From: Microcystis viridis FACHB-1342
GTDB taxonomy: Bacteria; Cyanobacteriota; Cyanobacteriia; Cyanobacteriales; Microcystaceae
Direction: 5' to 3'
DNA length: 64,000 nucleotides
NCBI RefSeq assembly: GCF_014698335.1
Contig: NZ_JACJSV010000010.1
Coordinates: 22,247 to 86,246, forward strand
Positions 17,671-26,279 of the stretch are shown here, piece after piece. The notes under the pieces are model-generated. The model had not been told where the DNA came from and ran no database searches. It saw nothing but the letters and a program-made list of their open reading frames with translations. Position numbers and translations under genes: made by a program. Within the stretch, counting starts at the first letter, position 1. Every line of letters begins with the position of its first letter.

Positions 17671-19029
17671 CTACTGAAACTGATCTGACCAATTTTCGAT
17701 CACACGCTGACTTTCGCGAGCAATAACTAAAGCGTTATCGGGGACATTTTTAGTGATAGTTGAACCAGCGGCCACGGTGACATTTTTTCCTAATTCTAGA
17801 GGAGCTACTAGAACACTATTTGCTCCAGTTTTTGTGCCACTGCCGATCATAGTTTGGTGTTTTTTCACCCCATCGTAATTAGCAGTAATTGTTCCCGCAC
17901 CAACGTTCACTTTTTCCCCTAAAGTGGCATCTCCCAAATAGGATAAATGGGCAATATTGGTTTTATTGCCGATGTCACTTTTTTTAATTTCAACAAAATT
18001 ACCGACTCGACAATTAGCACCAATTTTCGCTTCTCCGCGCAAATGAGCATAGGGACCGATGCGACAACCAGAATCCACCTGACTATCAGAAATAACCGAA
18101 AATAAGACCGTTACATCGCTGCCTATCCGACTATTTTCGATTAAACTCCCCGGACCTATACGACAACCGGAAGCGATTATCGTCTCACCGCGCAGATGGG
18201 TTTGGGGTTCGATAATCACATCGGGACTGAGGGTGACAGTATCCTCAATGGTGACACTATCGGGGTCAATTATGGTGACTCCAGCGGCCATCCAATCATC
18301 TTTGACTCTAGTTTGCAGGATATCATAGGCGGCGGCCAATTGTTTGCGATCATTAATGCCACTAATTTCTAAACAGTCCTCCACATCCACAGCCATGACG
18401 GGAGCGAGAAAATTGACCACATCTGTGAGATAATACTCACCTTGATCGTTATTGGGCGTTAAATTAGGGAGTATAGCAGCTAATTTTGACCAATTAAAGC
18501 AGTATATACCTCCATTAATCCGGTGGTTTTGTCGTTGGGCATCGGTACAGTCTCTTTCTTCGACAATCTGCTTAACGAGATTATTGCCATCACAAAAAAC
18601 TCGACCGTAACCTTTCGGGTTAGGAAGGTTAGCAGTTAAGAGGGTGGCAGCGTTACCATGGTTTTTATGAATCTGGAGAAGATTTTGCAAGGTTTCGGGA
18701 CGCAACAGGGGAACATCGCCATTTAAGACCAACAAATCCTCCTGAAAGTCCTCTAAATGGGGGATTAACTGCTGAATAGCATGGCCAGTGCCTAACTGTT
18801 CCTTTTGTTCAACAAATTCGATATCCGCAAGATGCTGTAGAGTATTTCGCACCTGTTGCCCTTGATAACCGATAATTACCAGTTTTCGCCGGGGATGTAA
18901 GGATTCGCTGACATTAAGCACCCGTTCCACTAGCGAGCGACTGCCGAGGGGATGTAAAACTTTTGGAAGGCTGGACTTCATTCGGGTTCCCTTACCCGCT
19001 GCTAAAATTGCTACCGCTACCATGGTCAT
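17671..19029 (-). CDS. glmU: Bifunctional GlmU (N-acetylglucosamine-1-phosphate uridyltransferase / glucosamine-1-phosphate acetyltransferase)
   Basis: Makes UDP-GlcNAc for peptidoglycan and surface glycans. The N-terminal uridyltransferase has [17 protein letters not shown], then LNGDVPLL and the GYGRVF loop. The C-terminal half is a left-handed beta helix with hexapeptide repeats, including [21 protein letters not shown] and [23 protein letters not shown] with the catalytic His. Start at 19029 (MTMVAV) or 19023 (MVAV); an open frame up to 19065 adds residues not usual in the family. Stands as a single gene after a repeat tract. Confidence 0.97.
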   Translation of the reverse strand: MTMVAVAILAAGKGTRMKSSLPKVLHPLGSRSLVERVLNVSESLHPRRKLVIIGYQGQQVRNTLQHLADIEFVEQKEQLGTGHAIQQLIPHLEDFQEDLLVLNGDVPLLRPETLQNLLQIHKNHGNAATLLTANLPNPKGYGRVFCDGNNLVKQIVEERDCTDAQRQNHRINGGIYCFNWSKLAAILPNLTPNNDQGEYYLTDVVNFLAPVMAVDVEDCLEISGINDRKQLAAAYDILQTRVKDDWMAAGVTIIDPDSVTIEDTVTLSPDVIIEPQTHLRGETIIASGCRIGPGSLIENSRIGSDVTVLFSVISDSQVDSGCRIGPYAHLRGEAKIGANCRVGNFVEIKKSDIGNKTNIAHLSYLGDATLGEKVNVGAGTITANYDGVKKHQTMIGSGTKTGANSVLVAPLELGKNVTVAAGSTITKNVPDNALVIARESQRVIENWSDQFQ

Positions 19030-19160
19030 GCTTGCCAATATCGTTCGCGACTGAGTATATCGCACTCCGATCCCCTTGGTTGCAAGAATTTTTCCCCTCT
19101 TTGATCCTGTGCCAGTTGAGAAACTACCATAAAAAGGTTTTCTTTAAGACATTGTTAAGG

Positions 19161-19166
19161 TACAAT
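19161..19166 (+). promoter_or_regulatory. Likely -10 box for the 55-aa gene
   Basis: TACAAT, 49 bp before the ATG at 19215. It gives a leader of roughly 40 nt. No good -35 match. Confidence 0.4.
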
Positions 19167-19214
19167 ACACAAATTGAAACAATTGAACATAATTAGCACT
19201 CTATAGATACCGCT

Positions 19215-19382
19215 ATGACAACTGTACTAACTAAGGAAGCCTCCGCCATGAAACAGATTCGCACCACCTACCAAGCTGACCAACAGGTTAAATACCTGCA
19301 TTTAGAAGCGGAAATCGAGGTACTGCTACAACAACTGCAAAACCTCAAGCGCAAAAACCAAGAGAATCAACACCTAAATTAA
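19215..19382 (+). CDS. Small conserved-looking protein, 55 aa, charged coiled helix
   Basis: An ATG-started frame of 55 codons. Its product begins TTVLTKEASAMKQIRTTYQA and then forms a long charged helix (LHLEAEIEVLLQQLQNLKRK) with a heptad-like leucine spacing. It is followed by a terminator-like hairpin and then ycf23 in the same direction. I recall similar small proteins beside cyanobacterial core genes but cannot name a function. Its own promoter and terminator argue that it is real. Confidence 0.7.
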   Translation: MTTVLTKEASAMKQIRTTYQADQQVKYLHLEAEIEVLLQQLQNLKRKNQENQHLN

Positions 19383-19409
19383 AGAAAATTTCCCTAAGAA
19401 TTCTCAGAT

Positions 19410-19446
19410 CCCACCCTCTGATCGGCGAGAAGGTGGGAAAATGTTT
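19410..19446 (+). terminator. Terminator or attenuator between the 55-aa gene and ycf23
   Basis: TCCCACC and GGTGGGA form a 7-bp stem, with CTCT/AGAA inner pairing around a GATCGGCG loop, followed by AAAATGTTTTTT. It ends 29 bp before the ycf23 ATG, so it could either end the small transcript or attenuate ycf23. Confidence 0.6.
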
Positions 19447-19474
19447 TTTGAGAATTCCAGATAGGTGTAGATTA

Positions 19475-20218
19475 ATGATCAATTTTGCCTTACAGCAAGC
19501 CTTCGCCCGTCGTCATGCCCTGAAAGTGATTAGTGGGTTAAATAATTTCGATCGCTCGCAGGTTCTCTCAGTAGTTAAAGCCGCTACAGCAGGAGGAGCA
19601 ACTTTTGTCGATATTGCCGCTAATGCTGACCTAATTCGGGCGGTAAAAGCATTGACAAATTTACCCGTGTGTGTATCGGCCGTCGAGCCAGAATTGTTGA
19701 TGATGGCAGTGGATGCAGGAGCAGATTTAATTGAGATCGGTAATTTCGATAGTTTTTATGCCCAAGGACGCATTTTTGAGGCGGCGGAAGTTTTAGCCCT
19801 AACCCGTCAAACTCGCGACTTACTGCCCGAAATTACCCTGTCTGTGACAGTTCCCCATCTGCTGCCCCTCGATGAACAGGTGAGACTAGCAGAAGCTCTA
19901 GTTAGTCAGGGTGCCGATATCATTCAAACCGAAGGCGGCACTAGCAGTCAACCCCGTCACGCCGGTATTTTGGGACTGATTGAAAAAGCTGCCCCGACTT
20001 TAGCGGCAGCCCACGCTATTTCCCATGCGGTTAAGGTTCCCGTCCTCTGCGCTTCCGGTTTATCCATTGTTACTGCGCCCATGGCGATCGCTGCTGGAGC
20101 GGCCGGTATCGGTGTTGGTTCGGCGATCAATCAATTGGATAATGAAGTGGCCATGGTGGCAGCCGTGCGCGGTTTAGTTGAATCTCTGCAAGCACAACCG
20201 GTCCATATTGGCAACTAG
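19475..20218 (+). CDS. ycf23: DUF561 / Ycf23 family TIM-barrel protein
   Basis: A 247-residue protein of the DUF561 (Ycf23) family, conserved in cyanobacteria and in some algal plastid genomes. It resembles phosphate-binding TIM barrels: alternating strands such as GATFVDIAA, VDAGADLIEIGNFD, QGADIIQTEGG and a late ASGLSIVTAPMAIAAGAAGIGVGSAI. The reaction is unknown. The frame is open from a GTG at 19433, but ATG 19475 begins at the conserved INFALQQAF. Confidence 0.88.
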   Translation: MINFALQQAFARRHALKVISGLNNFDRSQVLSVVKAATAGGATFVDIAANADLIRAVKALTNLPVCVSAVEPELLMMAVDAGADLIEIGNFDSFYAQGRIFEAAEVLALTRQTRDLLPEITLSVTVPHLLPLDEQVRLAEALVSQGADIIQTEGGTSSQPRHAGILGLIEKAAPTLAAAHAISHAVKVPVLCASGLSIVTAPMAIAAGAAGIGVGSAINQLDNEVAMVAAVRGLVESLQAQPVHIGN

Positions 20219-20242
20219 AACAATTTTTGTCTAGATACGACG

Positions 20243-20271
20243 GAGAAGGGGCTGTTTTCCCTTCTCTTTTT
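20243..20271 (+). terminator. Terminator of ycf23
   Basis: GAGAAGGG and CCCTTCTC make a perfect 8-bp stem with an 8-nt loop (GCTGTTTT), followed by TTTTT. It lies 25 bp after the stop codon. Confidence 0.85.
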
Positions 20272-20284
20272 CCCTCTGTCACCA

Positions 20285-20470
20285 GTTATCAGTATTCGGG
20301 ATTCAGGAGTCAGGAGTCAGGAGGCAGGAGTCAGAAGTTAGAAGTCAGAAGTTAGAAGTCAGGAGTCAGGATTCAGTAGATTATTTTATTTATTCTCCCC
20401 ACACCCCACTCCCCACTCCCCACTCCCCACTTCCCACTCCCCACTTCCCCACTTCCCCACACCCCCAACC
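20285..20470. repeat. Tandem short repeats (AGGAGTCAG and CCCCACTC runs)
   Basis: Between ycf23 and the E2 gene lie many copies of GGAGTCAGAAGTTAGAAG-like units, then about ten of CCCCACT/CCCCACTTC. Same two repeat classes as after the GNAT gene. No gene is seen in this 311-bp gap. Confidence 0.85.
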
Positions 20471-20529
20471 CCATCAACTGTGGTAAAATGCGCTATGGCT
20501 CAAAACATTAGAGATAGAAGCACTCCACC

Positions 20530-21789
20530 ATGATTCGAGATATCTTCATGCCCGCGCTCAGTTCCACCATGACCGAAGGAAAAATAGTTTCTTGGGTGAA
20601 GTCCCCCGGGGAAAAAGTCAGCAAAGGGGAAACGGTGTTAGTGGTCGAATCCGACAAAGCCGACATGGACGTGGAATCGTTTTATGATGGCTATCTCGCT
20701 GTAATTTTAGTCGAAGCTGGCCAAGAAGCGCCCGTGGGGGAAGCGATCGCCTATATTGCTGAAACTGAAGAGGAAATTGAACTGGCCAAAGCTCAGGGAA
20801 AAACCGCCGCAGTCGCCCCTAGCAAGCCCCTAGAGACCCCAGAAATCGCTCCGCCTCCCGTTTCGATCCCCGTCGCCGCCGTTAAAGATAATGGCCGTTT
20901 AGTCGCCTCTCCCAGAGCCAAAAAACTGGCTAAAGAATTAAAGGTAGATCTGAAAACCCTAGTGGGTAGCGGCCCCCACGGACGAATTACCGCCGAAGAC
21001 GTAGAAAAAGCGACAGGAAAAGTCAGCACCGCCCCCGCTCCCGTCATTACTCCCCCGCAACCCGTCAGCGTCCCTGTAGCGGCTCCTAAAGCCCCGATTC
21101 CAACCAGCTCCCCAGTCGGTCGGACTGTTCCCCTCACCACTCTGCAAAAAGCTGTCGCTCAGAATATGTCGGTTAGCCTACAGGTTCCCACCTTCCAAGT
21201 GGGCTACACTATCACCACCGACCCACTGGATCAACTCTATCAACAGCTAAAATCCAAGGGTGTCACCATGACGGCCCTGTTAGCAAAAGCGGTAGCCAAC
21301 ACCCTCGCTAAACATCCGATCGTTAATGCCAGCTATAGCGACGCAGGAATCCAATACCACGGGGCGATTAACGTGGCTGTAGCCGTAGCTATGCCCGATG
21401 GGGGCTTAATTACGCCGGTTTTGCGCTCTGCTAACCAGATGGATATCTATTCCCTCTCCCGCAGTTGGAAAGATTTAGTCGAACGCGCCCGCAGTAAACA
21501 ACTGCAACCAGAAGAATATAATAGTGGTACTTTTACCATTTCTAATCTGGGAATGTTCGGAGTCGATCGCTTTACCGCTATCTTACCCCCCAACCAAGGC
21601 GCAATCCTGGCCGTGGGTGCTTCCCATCCCCAAATCGTCGTCAATAAAGATGGTTTATTCGGAGTGCAAAAACAGATGACGGTTAATCTCACCAGTGACC
21701 ACCGAGTCATCTACGGGGCCGATGCGGCCTCCTTCCTGCAAGACTTAGCTAAACTGATCGAAACTGAGGTGCAGTCCTTAACTATGTAA
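20530..21789 (+). CDS. pdhC: Pyruvate dehydrogenase E2 (dihydrolipoyl acetyltransferase)
   Basis: A 419-residue E2 subunit that passes the acetyl group from pyruvate to CoA. One N-terminal lipoyl domain carries the lipoyl lysine in ESDKADM (about residue 43). A Pro/Ala-rich linker, a peripheral subunit-binding domain (SPRAKKLAKELKVDL, about 122-160) and a second linker follow, then the catalytic acyltransferase core. The core ends with TSDHRVIYGADAA: the catalytic His is present, but the usual DHRxxDG aspartate is Tyr, as I recall for cyanobacterial and plastid E2 proteins. Stands alone, as is common in cyanobacteria. Confidence 0.93.
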   Translation: MIRDIFMPALSSTMTEGKIVSWVKSPGEKVSKGETVLVVESDKADMDVESFYDGYLAVILVEAGQEAPVGEAIAYIAETEEEIELAKAQGKTAAVAPSKPLETPEIAPPPVSIPVAAVKDNGRLVASPRAKKLAKELKVDLKTLVGSGPHGRITAEDVEKATGKVSTAPAPVITPPQPVSVPVAAPKAPIPTSSPVGRTVPLTTLQKAVAQNMSVSLQVPTFQVGYTITTDPLDQLYQQLKSKGVTMTALLAKAVANTLAKHPIVNASYSDAGIQYHGAINVAVAVAMPDGGLITPVLRSANQMDIYSLSRSWKDLVERARSKQLQPEEYNSGTFTISNLGMFGVDRFTAILPPNQGAILAVGASHPQIVVNKDGLFGVQKQMTVNLTSDHRVIYGADAASFLQDLAKLIETEVQSLTM

Positions 21790-21804
21790 TCAAAATCTAG
21801 ACAG

Positions 21805-21845
21805 CAGGAGCCAAGGGAGTTTCTCTCTAGCTCCTGTTTTGTTGT
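21805..21845 (+). terminator. Terminator of pdhC
   Basis: CAGGAGC and GCTCCTG form a 7-bp perfect stem with inner GGGAG/CTCTC pairing possible, followed by TTTTGTTGTT, 15 bp after the stop. Confidence 0.8.
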
Positions 21846-22053
21846 TACTAAAAAAATGTAAAGAATTAGCTAAAATGGGTTTAACCCTATCTATCACCCG
21901 AAACTATCGCCCAAACAAGGCCAAAAAAAGTGTTAATCTCAGGGAACTTTAAGATCTAAGCTAATATCGGTAAATTAACACTCAATTTCGCCCTATATAT
22001 TAAGCCTACAATAATTCGTATTCCCACGTCCTAACGCCTACCCATAGGAAAAA

Positions 22054-23001
22054 ATGATCACAGAGAATAGTCGCTTACGTTCAGAATTTTTAAATACACA
22101 GGTTATCACTCGCAATACAGGCAAAAAACTCGGCGTTGTTAAAGATATCCTTGTAGATATCGATCAACGAGAAGTATTTGCCCTGGGACTCCGCGACAAT
22201 ATCCTCTCCTTGTCGGGAATGCCTCAATATATGTATTTATCGAGCATCAGTCAGACAGGAGACGTGGTTCTCGTGGAAGATGATAACGTCTTGGAATCCG
22301 TCGATATCGATGCTTATACTCCCTTAATCGGTAGTGAAGTGATCACAGAAACCGGCGAACCTTTAGGCAAAGTCCGCGATTATCAATTTGATCCCCTCAG
22401 TGGTCAATTACATTCCATTATCATTGCTTCCCTGGGATTGCCTCTGATCCCCGAACAATTGATCAGTACCTACGAAATTTCTATCGAAGAAGTGGTTAGC
22501 AGCGGTCCGAATCGCTTAATCGTCTTTGAAGGGGCCGAGGAACGTCTTACCCAAGTTAGTGTGGGGGTTTTGGAACGTTTGGGTATTGGTCGTCCCCCCT
22601 GGGAAAGAGAAGAGGAAGAAGCTTACTATACCCCCGCTGCTCGTCCAGAAAATCAGTTAGGTACGGGTATTCCCCTCCGCACCCCCGTGGAGGCCGCTAA
22701 ACCCGTTGAAGAACGCTGGAGTGAGGATGAATGGGAAAAAGAACCCCTGCGTGCCACTCCTCCACCGCAAAAACGGGCCGAGGCTCGTTATTATGAGGAA
22801 GAATACGAGGAAGAGGAAGATAACTGGGGAGAAGCTCGCTCAGAACGCGCAGAAAGCTTTTCTCGTCCTCAGTACGACGATTACGAAGATAAGGCCGAGG
22901 ATGATATGTGGGATGATGACGTGGAACCAGATTACAATCCCCCCCGCATCAATATCACCGAGAAGAAAAAAGAGAGAATCCCCGAATACGAAGACGGTTA
23001 A
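22054..23001 (+). CDS. PRC-barrel domain protein with acidic C-terminal tail
   Basis: A 315-residue protein with two PRC-barrel domains. The first runs about 8-80 (LNTQVITRNTGKKLGVVKDILVD) and the second about 92-170 (LIGSEVITETGEPLGKVRDYQFD). PRC barrels often mediate protein or RNA contacts; in cyanobacteria such proteins are conserved but poorly characterised. Residues from about 180 on are low-complexity, very acidic and aromatic (YYEEEYEEEEDNW), ending IPEYEDG, and look disordered. No signal or membrane segment is visible. Monocistronic. Confidence 0.88.
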   Translation: MITENSRLRSEFLNTQVITRNTGKKLGVVKDILVDIDQREVFALGLRDNILSLSGMPQYMYLSSISQTGDVVLVEDDNVLESVDIDAYTPLIGSEVITETGEPLGKVRDYQFDPLSGQLHSIIIASLGLPLIPEQLISTYEISIEEVVSSGPNRLIVFEGAEERLTQVSVGVLERLGIGRPPWEREEEEAYYTPAARPENQLGTGIPLRTPVEAAKPVEERWSEDEWEKEPLRATPPPQKRAEARYYEEEYEEEEDNWGEARSERAESFSRPQYDDYEDKAEDDMWDDDVEPDYNPPRINITEKKKERIPEYEDG

Positions 23002-23148
23002 TCTTTGACAGTCCCCCTATCCATTAGTTACATATTTCTTAACATAAAATTTGACAAAAAAAGAAAAGTGTGCTATGTGGACTAAGGGGGTTCTCTGGGG
23101 GGACTAAATATTTTTGGTATCACTTCGAGTGCAGTGATTTGTCAGACT

Positions 23149-23376
23149 TTACAGATGTTCAATGAACTCTTCAACTGTGACTTGGGCTTGTTTCAGAATT
23201 CCACTTAATGTACCAACCTTCAATTCCTGATGTACAGGGACAACACAACCAATTTTGCCCTCTTCGGTTTCTTTCTTCATCACAACATGGCTACCTGTTT
23301 GACGAACTTGCTCGAAGCCTAAGCGTTCAAGACATCTAATTGCCTCCCCACTAGAGATTCGTGGCAGCTTAGGCAT
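23149..23376 (-). CDS. hicA: HicA family mRNA interferase toxin
   Basis: A 75-residue double-stranded-RNA-binding-fold toxin of type II HicAB systems. The family core is visible: SSGEAIRCLERLGFEQVRQTGSH with the catalytic His in GSHVVMKK, then CVVPVHQELKVGTLSGILKQA. The Met at 23376 fits the family; an earlier Met at 23388 is possible. It overlaps the end of hicB by 8 nt (20 nt with the longer start), so translation is probably coupled. HicA cleaves mRNA until bound by HicB. Confidence 0.92.
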   Translation of the reverse strand: MPKLPRISSGEAIRCLERLGFEQVRQTGSHVVMKKETEEGKIGCVVPVHQELKVGTLSGILKQAQVTVEEFIEHL

Positions 23377-23578
23377 AACTAACTTCAATACTGGTCACAA
23401 ATCTAGGGGATGTTTCTGGTAAGGTAAATTCCTCTAGGTAAAGCCGTGTGGCTTCTTTCAATCCAGCAATCGCCTGCTCAATTGTTTCTCCTTGATCTAC
23501 TGTACCAACTTCTGGACATTCAGCAATGTACATATTATCTTCTTTGTACAAAATAACAGTAAAGATGCGATTTTTCAT
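23369..23578 (-). CDS. hicB: HicB family antitoxin
   Basis: A 69-residue protein of the HicB partial-RNase-H-fold type (FTVILYKEDNMYIAECPEVGTVDQGETIEQAIAGLKEATRLYLEE). It lacks a C-terminal DNA-binding domain, so repression of its own promoter may need another factor. It is the first gene of the pair and overlaps hicA, the usual order for antitoxin-first systems. In this gene the family PGC motif reads CPEVGT. Confidence 0.92.
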   Translation of the reverse strand: MKNRIFTVILYKEDNMYIAECPEVGTVDQGETIEQAIAGLKEATRLYLEEFTLPETSPRFVTSIEVSYA

Positions 23579-23794
23579 GGTGTCTTATCATCTCCGGCTT
23601 ACTCTGAAAATCATAACATAACTGTTTCCTAATCGTTTGGTTAGAAAATAGTTATGTTTCCTGATCATTGACCCAACTCAAGCTTTTTGAAAAACTCTAT
23701 AAGATATTAAGTTATTAGTAATTAATCCAATATTGTCCCACCTTCCTAGAATTGAGTGAGAAGATTGTGCAAAAACAAGCGTAGAGTTGATTAA

Positions 23795-24070
23795 TCATTG
23801 AAATAAATTTGCCCCAATCAAACCGACTCGATGAACTGCTCGATGTCCGATTCTTACGAACCAAATTTGAGCATCGGTCAATCGGGCTAAAAGTTGACCG
23901 GAAGCTGTGAGGCTGTCTTTTGCTACTTCAAAAGCCCCTGTTTCAATATCTATGGCTACAATCTTCCCATGATTGCCTTCCTCGACTTGGGGGCGCACCT
24001 GAGATTGATAAATCTCATTACCACGTCGGGCGAATTCTTCTTTGCTGTAGCGGAGTTGATTAACTGTCAT
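23795..24070 (-). CDS. Small conserved cyanobacterial protein, module copy 1 (lacks its protease partner)
   Basis: A 91-residue protein with KEEFARRGNEIYQSQVRPQ, then GKIVAIDIETGAFEVAKDSL, and a C-terminal AQIWFVRIGHRAVHR. It is a paralogue of the gene at 25810; the first 45 residues are identical and the last 45 diverge. From memory, such proteins are usually encoded directly before a clan AA aspartic (retropepsin-like) protease gene. That partner is not present here: downstream sequence has no protease-like frame. The C-terminus (VGLIGANLFQ) differs from the other copy and may be frayed. Confidence 0.7.
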   Translation of the reverse strand: MTVNQLRYSKEEFARRGNEIYQSQVRPQVEEGNHGKIVAIDIETGAFEVAKDSLTASGQLLARLTDAQIWFVRIGHRAVHRVGLIGANLFQ

Positions 24071-24290
24071 TGTCCTGACCCCGTTGCAACTTTTGCCCCT
24101 CTATTTTAACCTAAACATTGGCAATCTTCGCTAACATTTCTCAACTAAGCCCACAAGAGCGGCATCGCATTTAAGACTCACAGTTTCAATCAATGTGCAT
24201 GGTGCGTTCCCCAAAATCGATCGCTGGAGCGCCAGAAGTTGTCTTAGGGAACTCACCCTACCAGATTGCGATCGCACTGGTCGCATTTTT
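24071..24290. repeat. Upstream half of a duplicated segment (copy 1)
   Basis: This stretch matches 26077-26262 almost base for base (CCTGACCCCGTTGCAACTTTTGCCC, CCTAAACATTGGCAATCTTCGC, CACAAGAGCGGCATCGCA). It ends in a GGTGCGTTCCC...GGGAACTCACC inverted repeat, imperfect here but perfect in copy 2. Confidence 0.8.
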
Positions 24291-24321
24291 AAATTCACTC
24301 CTTAAAATATCCTTCGGTCAT

Positions 24322-24780
24322 TTATTGAGGATAATACATGGGGCAGGGGCCTGGGCAATTAAATTTTATGTCGTGACTAGGAAAAGCGTAACCGACTAAC
24401 TCATATCCATTAGCTGATTGTATCCATCGAATAGTAATCAGAGCCTTAGTGTCAACATTTTCTACATAAATCATATCTCCAAAAGGAGAGCCACCACCTG
24501 TTGTTCTAATGTTAATTTCCCGTATATTTAGGTTATTCTCTTTAGCAAGATCAATTTCTCCATTCTGAATTTTTTGGTGTACTGCATTAACAACATTTTG
24601 CACCATCTCTGGAATCGGTGCCAAATTTTTTGATTTATTTTTATCAGATGGGATCTGAGCAGGAGTAGAAGAACTACCAGGCAAGTTAGAGTCGTTTGTG
24701 TTGTTCGATTTCTCGGAACAGCCTACTAACAACAATAAACTAATCGCCATTAACTGTGAAACCTTGATGAACATAATCAT
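24322..24780 (-). CDS. Putative lipoprotein, module copy 1
   Basis: A 152-residue protein with a lipoprotein signal peptide: short basic start, LMAISLLLLVGC lipobox, cysteine at about residue 21. After a Ser/Asn/Pro-rich linker (to about 55) comes a globular domain with no family I recognise (EMVQNVVNAVHQKI, NIREINIRTTGGGSPFG, a terminal NCPGPCPMYYPQ). It should be anchored in a membrane facing the periplasm. Its upstream DNA (24818-24975) is shared with the unrelated lipoprotein gene at 26728. Confidence 0.7.
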   Translation of the reverse strand: MIMFIKVSQLMAISLLLLVGCSEKSNNTNDSNLPGSSSTPAQIPSDKNKSKNLAPIPEMVQNVVNAVHQKIQNGEIDLAKENNLNIREINIRTTGGGSPFGDMIYVENVDTKALITIRWIQSANGYELVGYAFPSHDIKFNCPGPCPMYYPQ

Positions 24781-25146
24781 CGTTGGATTACCTCCAAAAT
24801 TCTGCCTAACTACACATTATAGGTCAACTTTTTGGATAACACTCTCCAGAGCAAAGATATGGGTCAACTTTCTGTATGTCACCCGGTCTTACAACATATA
24901 TACTCATTTGTCAATAGGTAGTAATATTTAATCTGCTTATACTTCGAGTTTTGGTCTGAAAATGGGCGATCAATCCCACATTCCGCACCCTCAACTGTCA
25001 CATAATACTAAATCCGTTGAGTAACGCACAGAAAACGGGTTTCTCGGAGAAACCCGTTTTCTGCTCATGCAAAAGGCAAAAAGGGAGAATAAATAATCAG
25101 TCTTTAATAACCAGATTTAGGATTATTTAACCTTCAATCCGGGCTA
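24781..25146. other. Shared upstream segment of lipoprotein gene 1, then a perfect hairpin
   Basis: 24818-24975 matches 27199-27364 closely (ACACTCTCCAGAGCAAAGATATGGG, ACTTCGAGTTTTGGTCTGAA). It ends abruptly at GGGCGATCAAT in both copies. It probably carries the promoter of the lipoprotein gene. A 35-nt perfect hairpin at 25029-25063 follows. No gene is seen in the gap. Confidence 0.65.
25029..25063. repeat. Perfect 17-bp hairpin CAGAAAACGGGTTTCTC
   Basis: CAGAAAACGGGTTTCTC and its exact complement GAGAAACCCGTTTTCTG are separated by one base. A degenerate relative is at 63131-63187. A compact palindromic repeat element, or a strong terminator for the DUF29 gene (minus strand). Confidence 0.8.
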
Positions 25147-25575
25147 TCACTGGGGCCACCAATCTTCGATCACCTGCGCGATAGTATAGGGACAAAACTC
25201 GGGAAAAATGCTGAGGACTAAACCTGTTTGTCTGGCGGCTTCTCGACGCGCTCTGGTGTATTCCTTATCCAAAATTTGCGCGGGATAACCGCGTAAACTG
25301 GGACTATCCTCTAATTTGCGACGAATTTGCGATCGCCCATCATTGATGGAATCCAGCCAACTATCGGAGTGCCGTTGGGGTTGATATTGCCACTTGAGCA
25401 GATGAAGCAAAATTCGCTCCATTTGAGAACCAATCGCACTGCGTTCACTTTTCCCCAAATCCTCGATTTCCTCGATTAAATGCTCCCAGTCAATGGCATC
25501 CCAGCGTTGTTCCCGCAAAAGTTGAGCCGTATCCCGGGCCCAGAGAATTAAATCGCAATTGTAGGTGGTTGGCAT
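25147..25575 (-). CDS. DUF29 family protein (divergent branch)
   Basis: A 142-residue DUF29 protein using the Met at 25575 (PTTYNCDLILWARDTAQLL). The family marks IDWEHLIEEIEDLGKSERSAI, ILLHLLKWQYQPQ and the terminal EDWWPQ are present. It is clearly more distant from the three copies at 5 kb than they are from one another. The frame is open to 25596. Function unknown. Confidence 0.88.
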   Translation of the reverse strand: MPTTYNCDLILWARDTAQLLREQRWDAIDWEHLIEEIEDLGKSERSAIGSQMERILLHLLKWQYQPQRHSDSWLDSINDGRSQIRRKLEDSPSLRGYPAQILDKEYTRARREAARQTGLVLSIFPEFCPYTIAQVIEDWWPQ

Positions 25576-25652
25576 AACCGGTTCCCTGTTTTTCAAGCTT
25601 TTCGGGTGGGATTGTGGGGTTAATTCTGTTAGGTTAACGATCCGGCGTTTTC

Positions 25653-25805
25653 TTAATGATAACTGATTACTGTCAGAGGTAAGGTCAAAAAGCCTGTGAA
25701 CCCTGTATCAATAACAGCATCAATTACCTGCCTCTGTTTACTCTCATTGCTTACGACTAACCGAAGCGTTGCCTCGCAGTTTTGATCAACAATTCCGTTC
25801 ATCAT
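25653..25805 (-). pseudogene. Truncated clan AA aspartic (retropepsin-like) protease
   Basis: Fifty codons on the minus strand, starting 4 bp after the stop of the small partner gene at 25810. The product reads NGIVDQNCEATLRLVVSN and then AVIDTGFTGFLTLP. DTGFTG is the catalytic Asp-Thr-Gly loop of retropepsin-like proteases, followed by the usual LTLP. Full-length members are about 110-125 residues; here the frame ends at SYH* where ATAACTGATTACTG repeat DNA begins. The flap and second half are gone, so the protease is probably inactive. Confidence 0.75.
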
Positions 25806-25809
25806 AAAG

Positions 25810-26076
25810 TTAAAGCAGACGACCTACGCCAAAGCGGTGAACGCCTTTATGTCCAATTCGGACACGCCAGATTTGAGCATCAGGGTTTCGTTCAAGCAAT
25901 CGATTAGAAGCAGTTATTGTGTCATTGGCAAGCTCAAAATCACCTGTTTCGATATCTATGGCTACAATCTTCCCATGATTGCCTTCCTCGACTTGGGGGC
26001 GCACCTGAGATTGATAAATCTCATTACCACGTCGGGCGAATTCTTCTTTGCTGTAGCGGAGTTGATTAACTGTCAT
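25810..26076 (-). CDS. Small conserved protein, module copy 2, partner of a truncated protease
   Basis: An 88-residue paralogue of the gene at 23795, with identical residues 1-45 and a diverged second half (LANDTITASNRLLERNPDAQIWRVRIGHKGVHR). It is followed after 4 nt by the aspartic-protease fragment, the arrangement that suggests translational coupling and a functional pair. The family has no established role that I know; a protease with its regulator or a toxin-antitoxin-like pair are both possible. The gene itself looks intact. Confidence 0.75.
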   Translation of the reverse strand: MTVNQLRYSKEEFARRGNEIYQSQVRPQVEEGNHGKIVAIDIETGDFELANDTITASNRLLERNPDAQIWRVRIGHKGVHRFGVGRLL

Positions 26077-26205
26077 TGTCCTGACCCCGTTGCAACTTTT
26101 GCCCTTCTATTTTAACCTAAACATTGGCAATCTTCGCTAACATTCCCCAACTGGGTCCACAAGAGCGGCATCGCACTTAGACTCACAGTTTCAATCAATG
26201 AGCAT

Positions 26206-26262
26206 GGTGCGTTCCCCAAAATCGATCGCTGGAGCGGTAGGACTTGCATTAGGGAACGCACC
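26206..26262. repeat. Inverted repeat GGTGCGTTCCC...GGGAACGCACC
   Basis: An 11-bp perfect inverted repeat with an internal ATCGATCGCTGGAGCG segment, continued by CTAC. It is a dispersed palindrome class in cyanobacterial genomes. The copy-1 equivalent (around 24205-24265) has lost perfect pairing. Confidence 0.75.
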
Positions 26263-26279
26263 CTACAAGATTCCTACAC

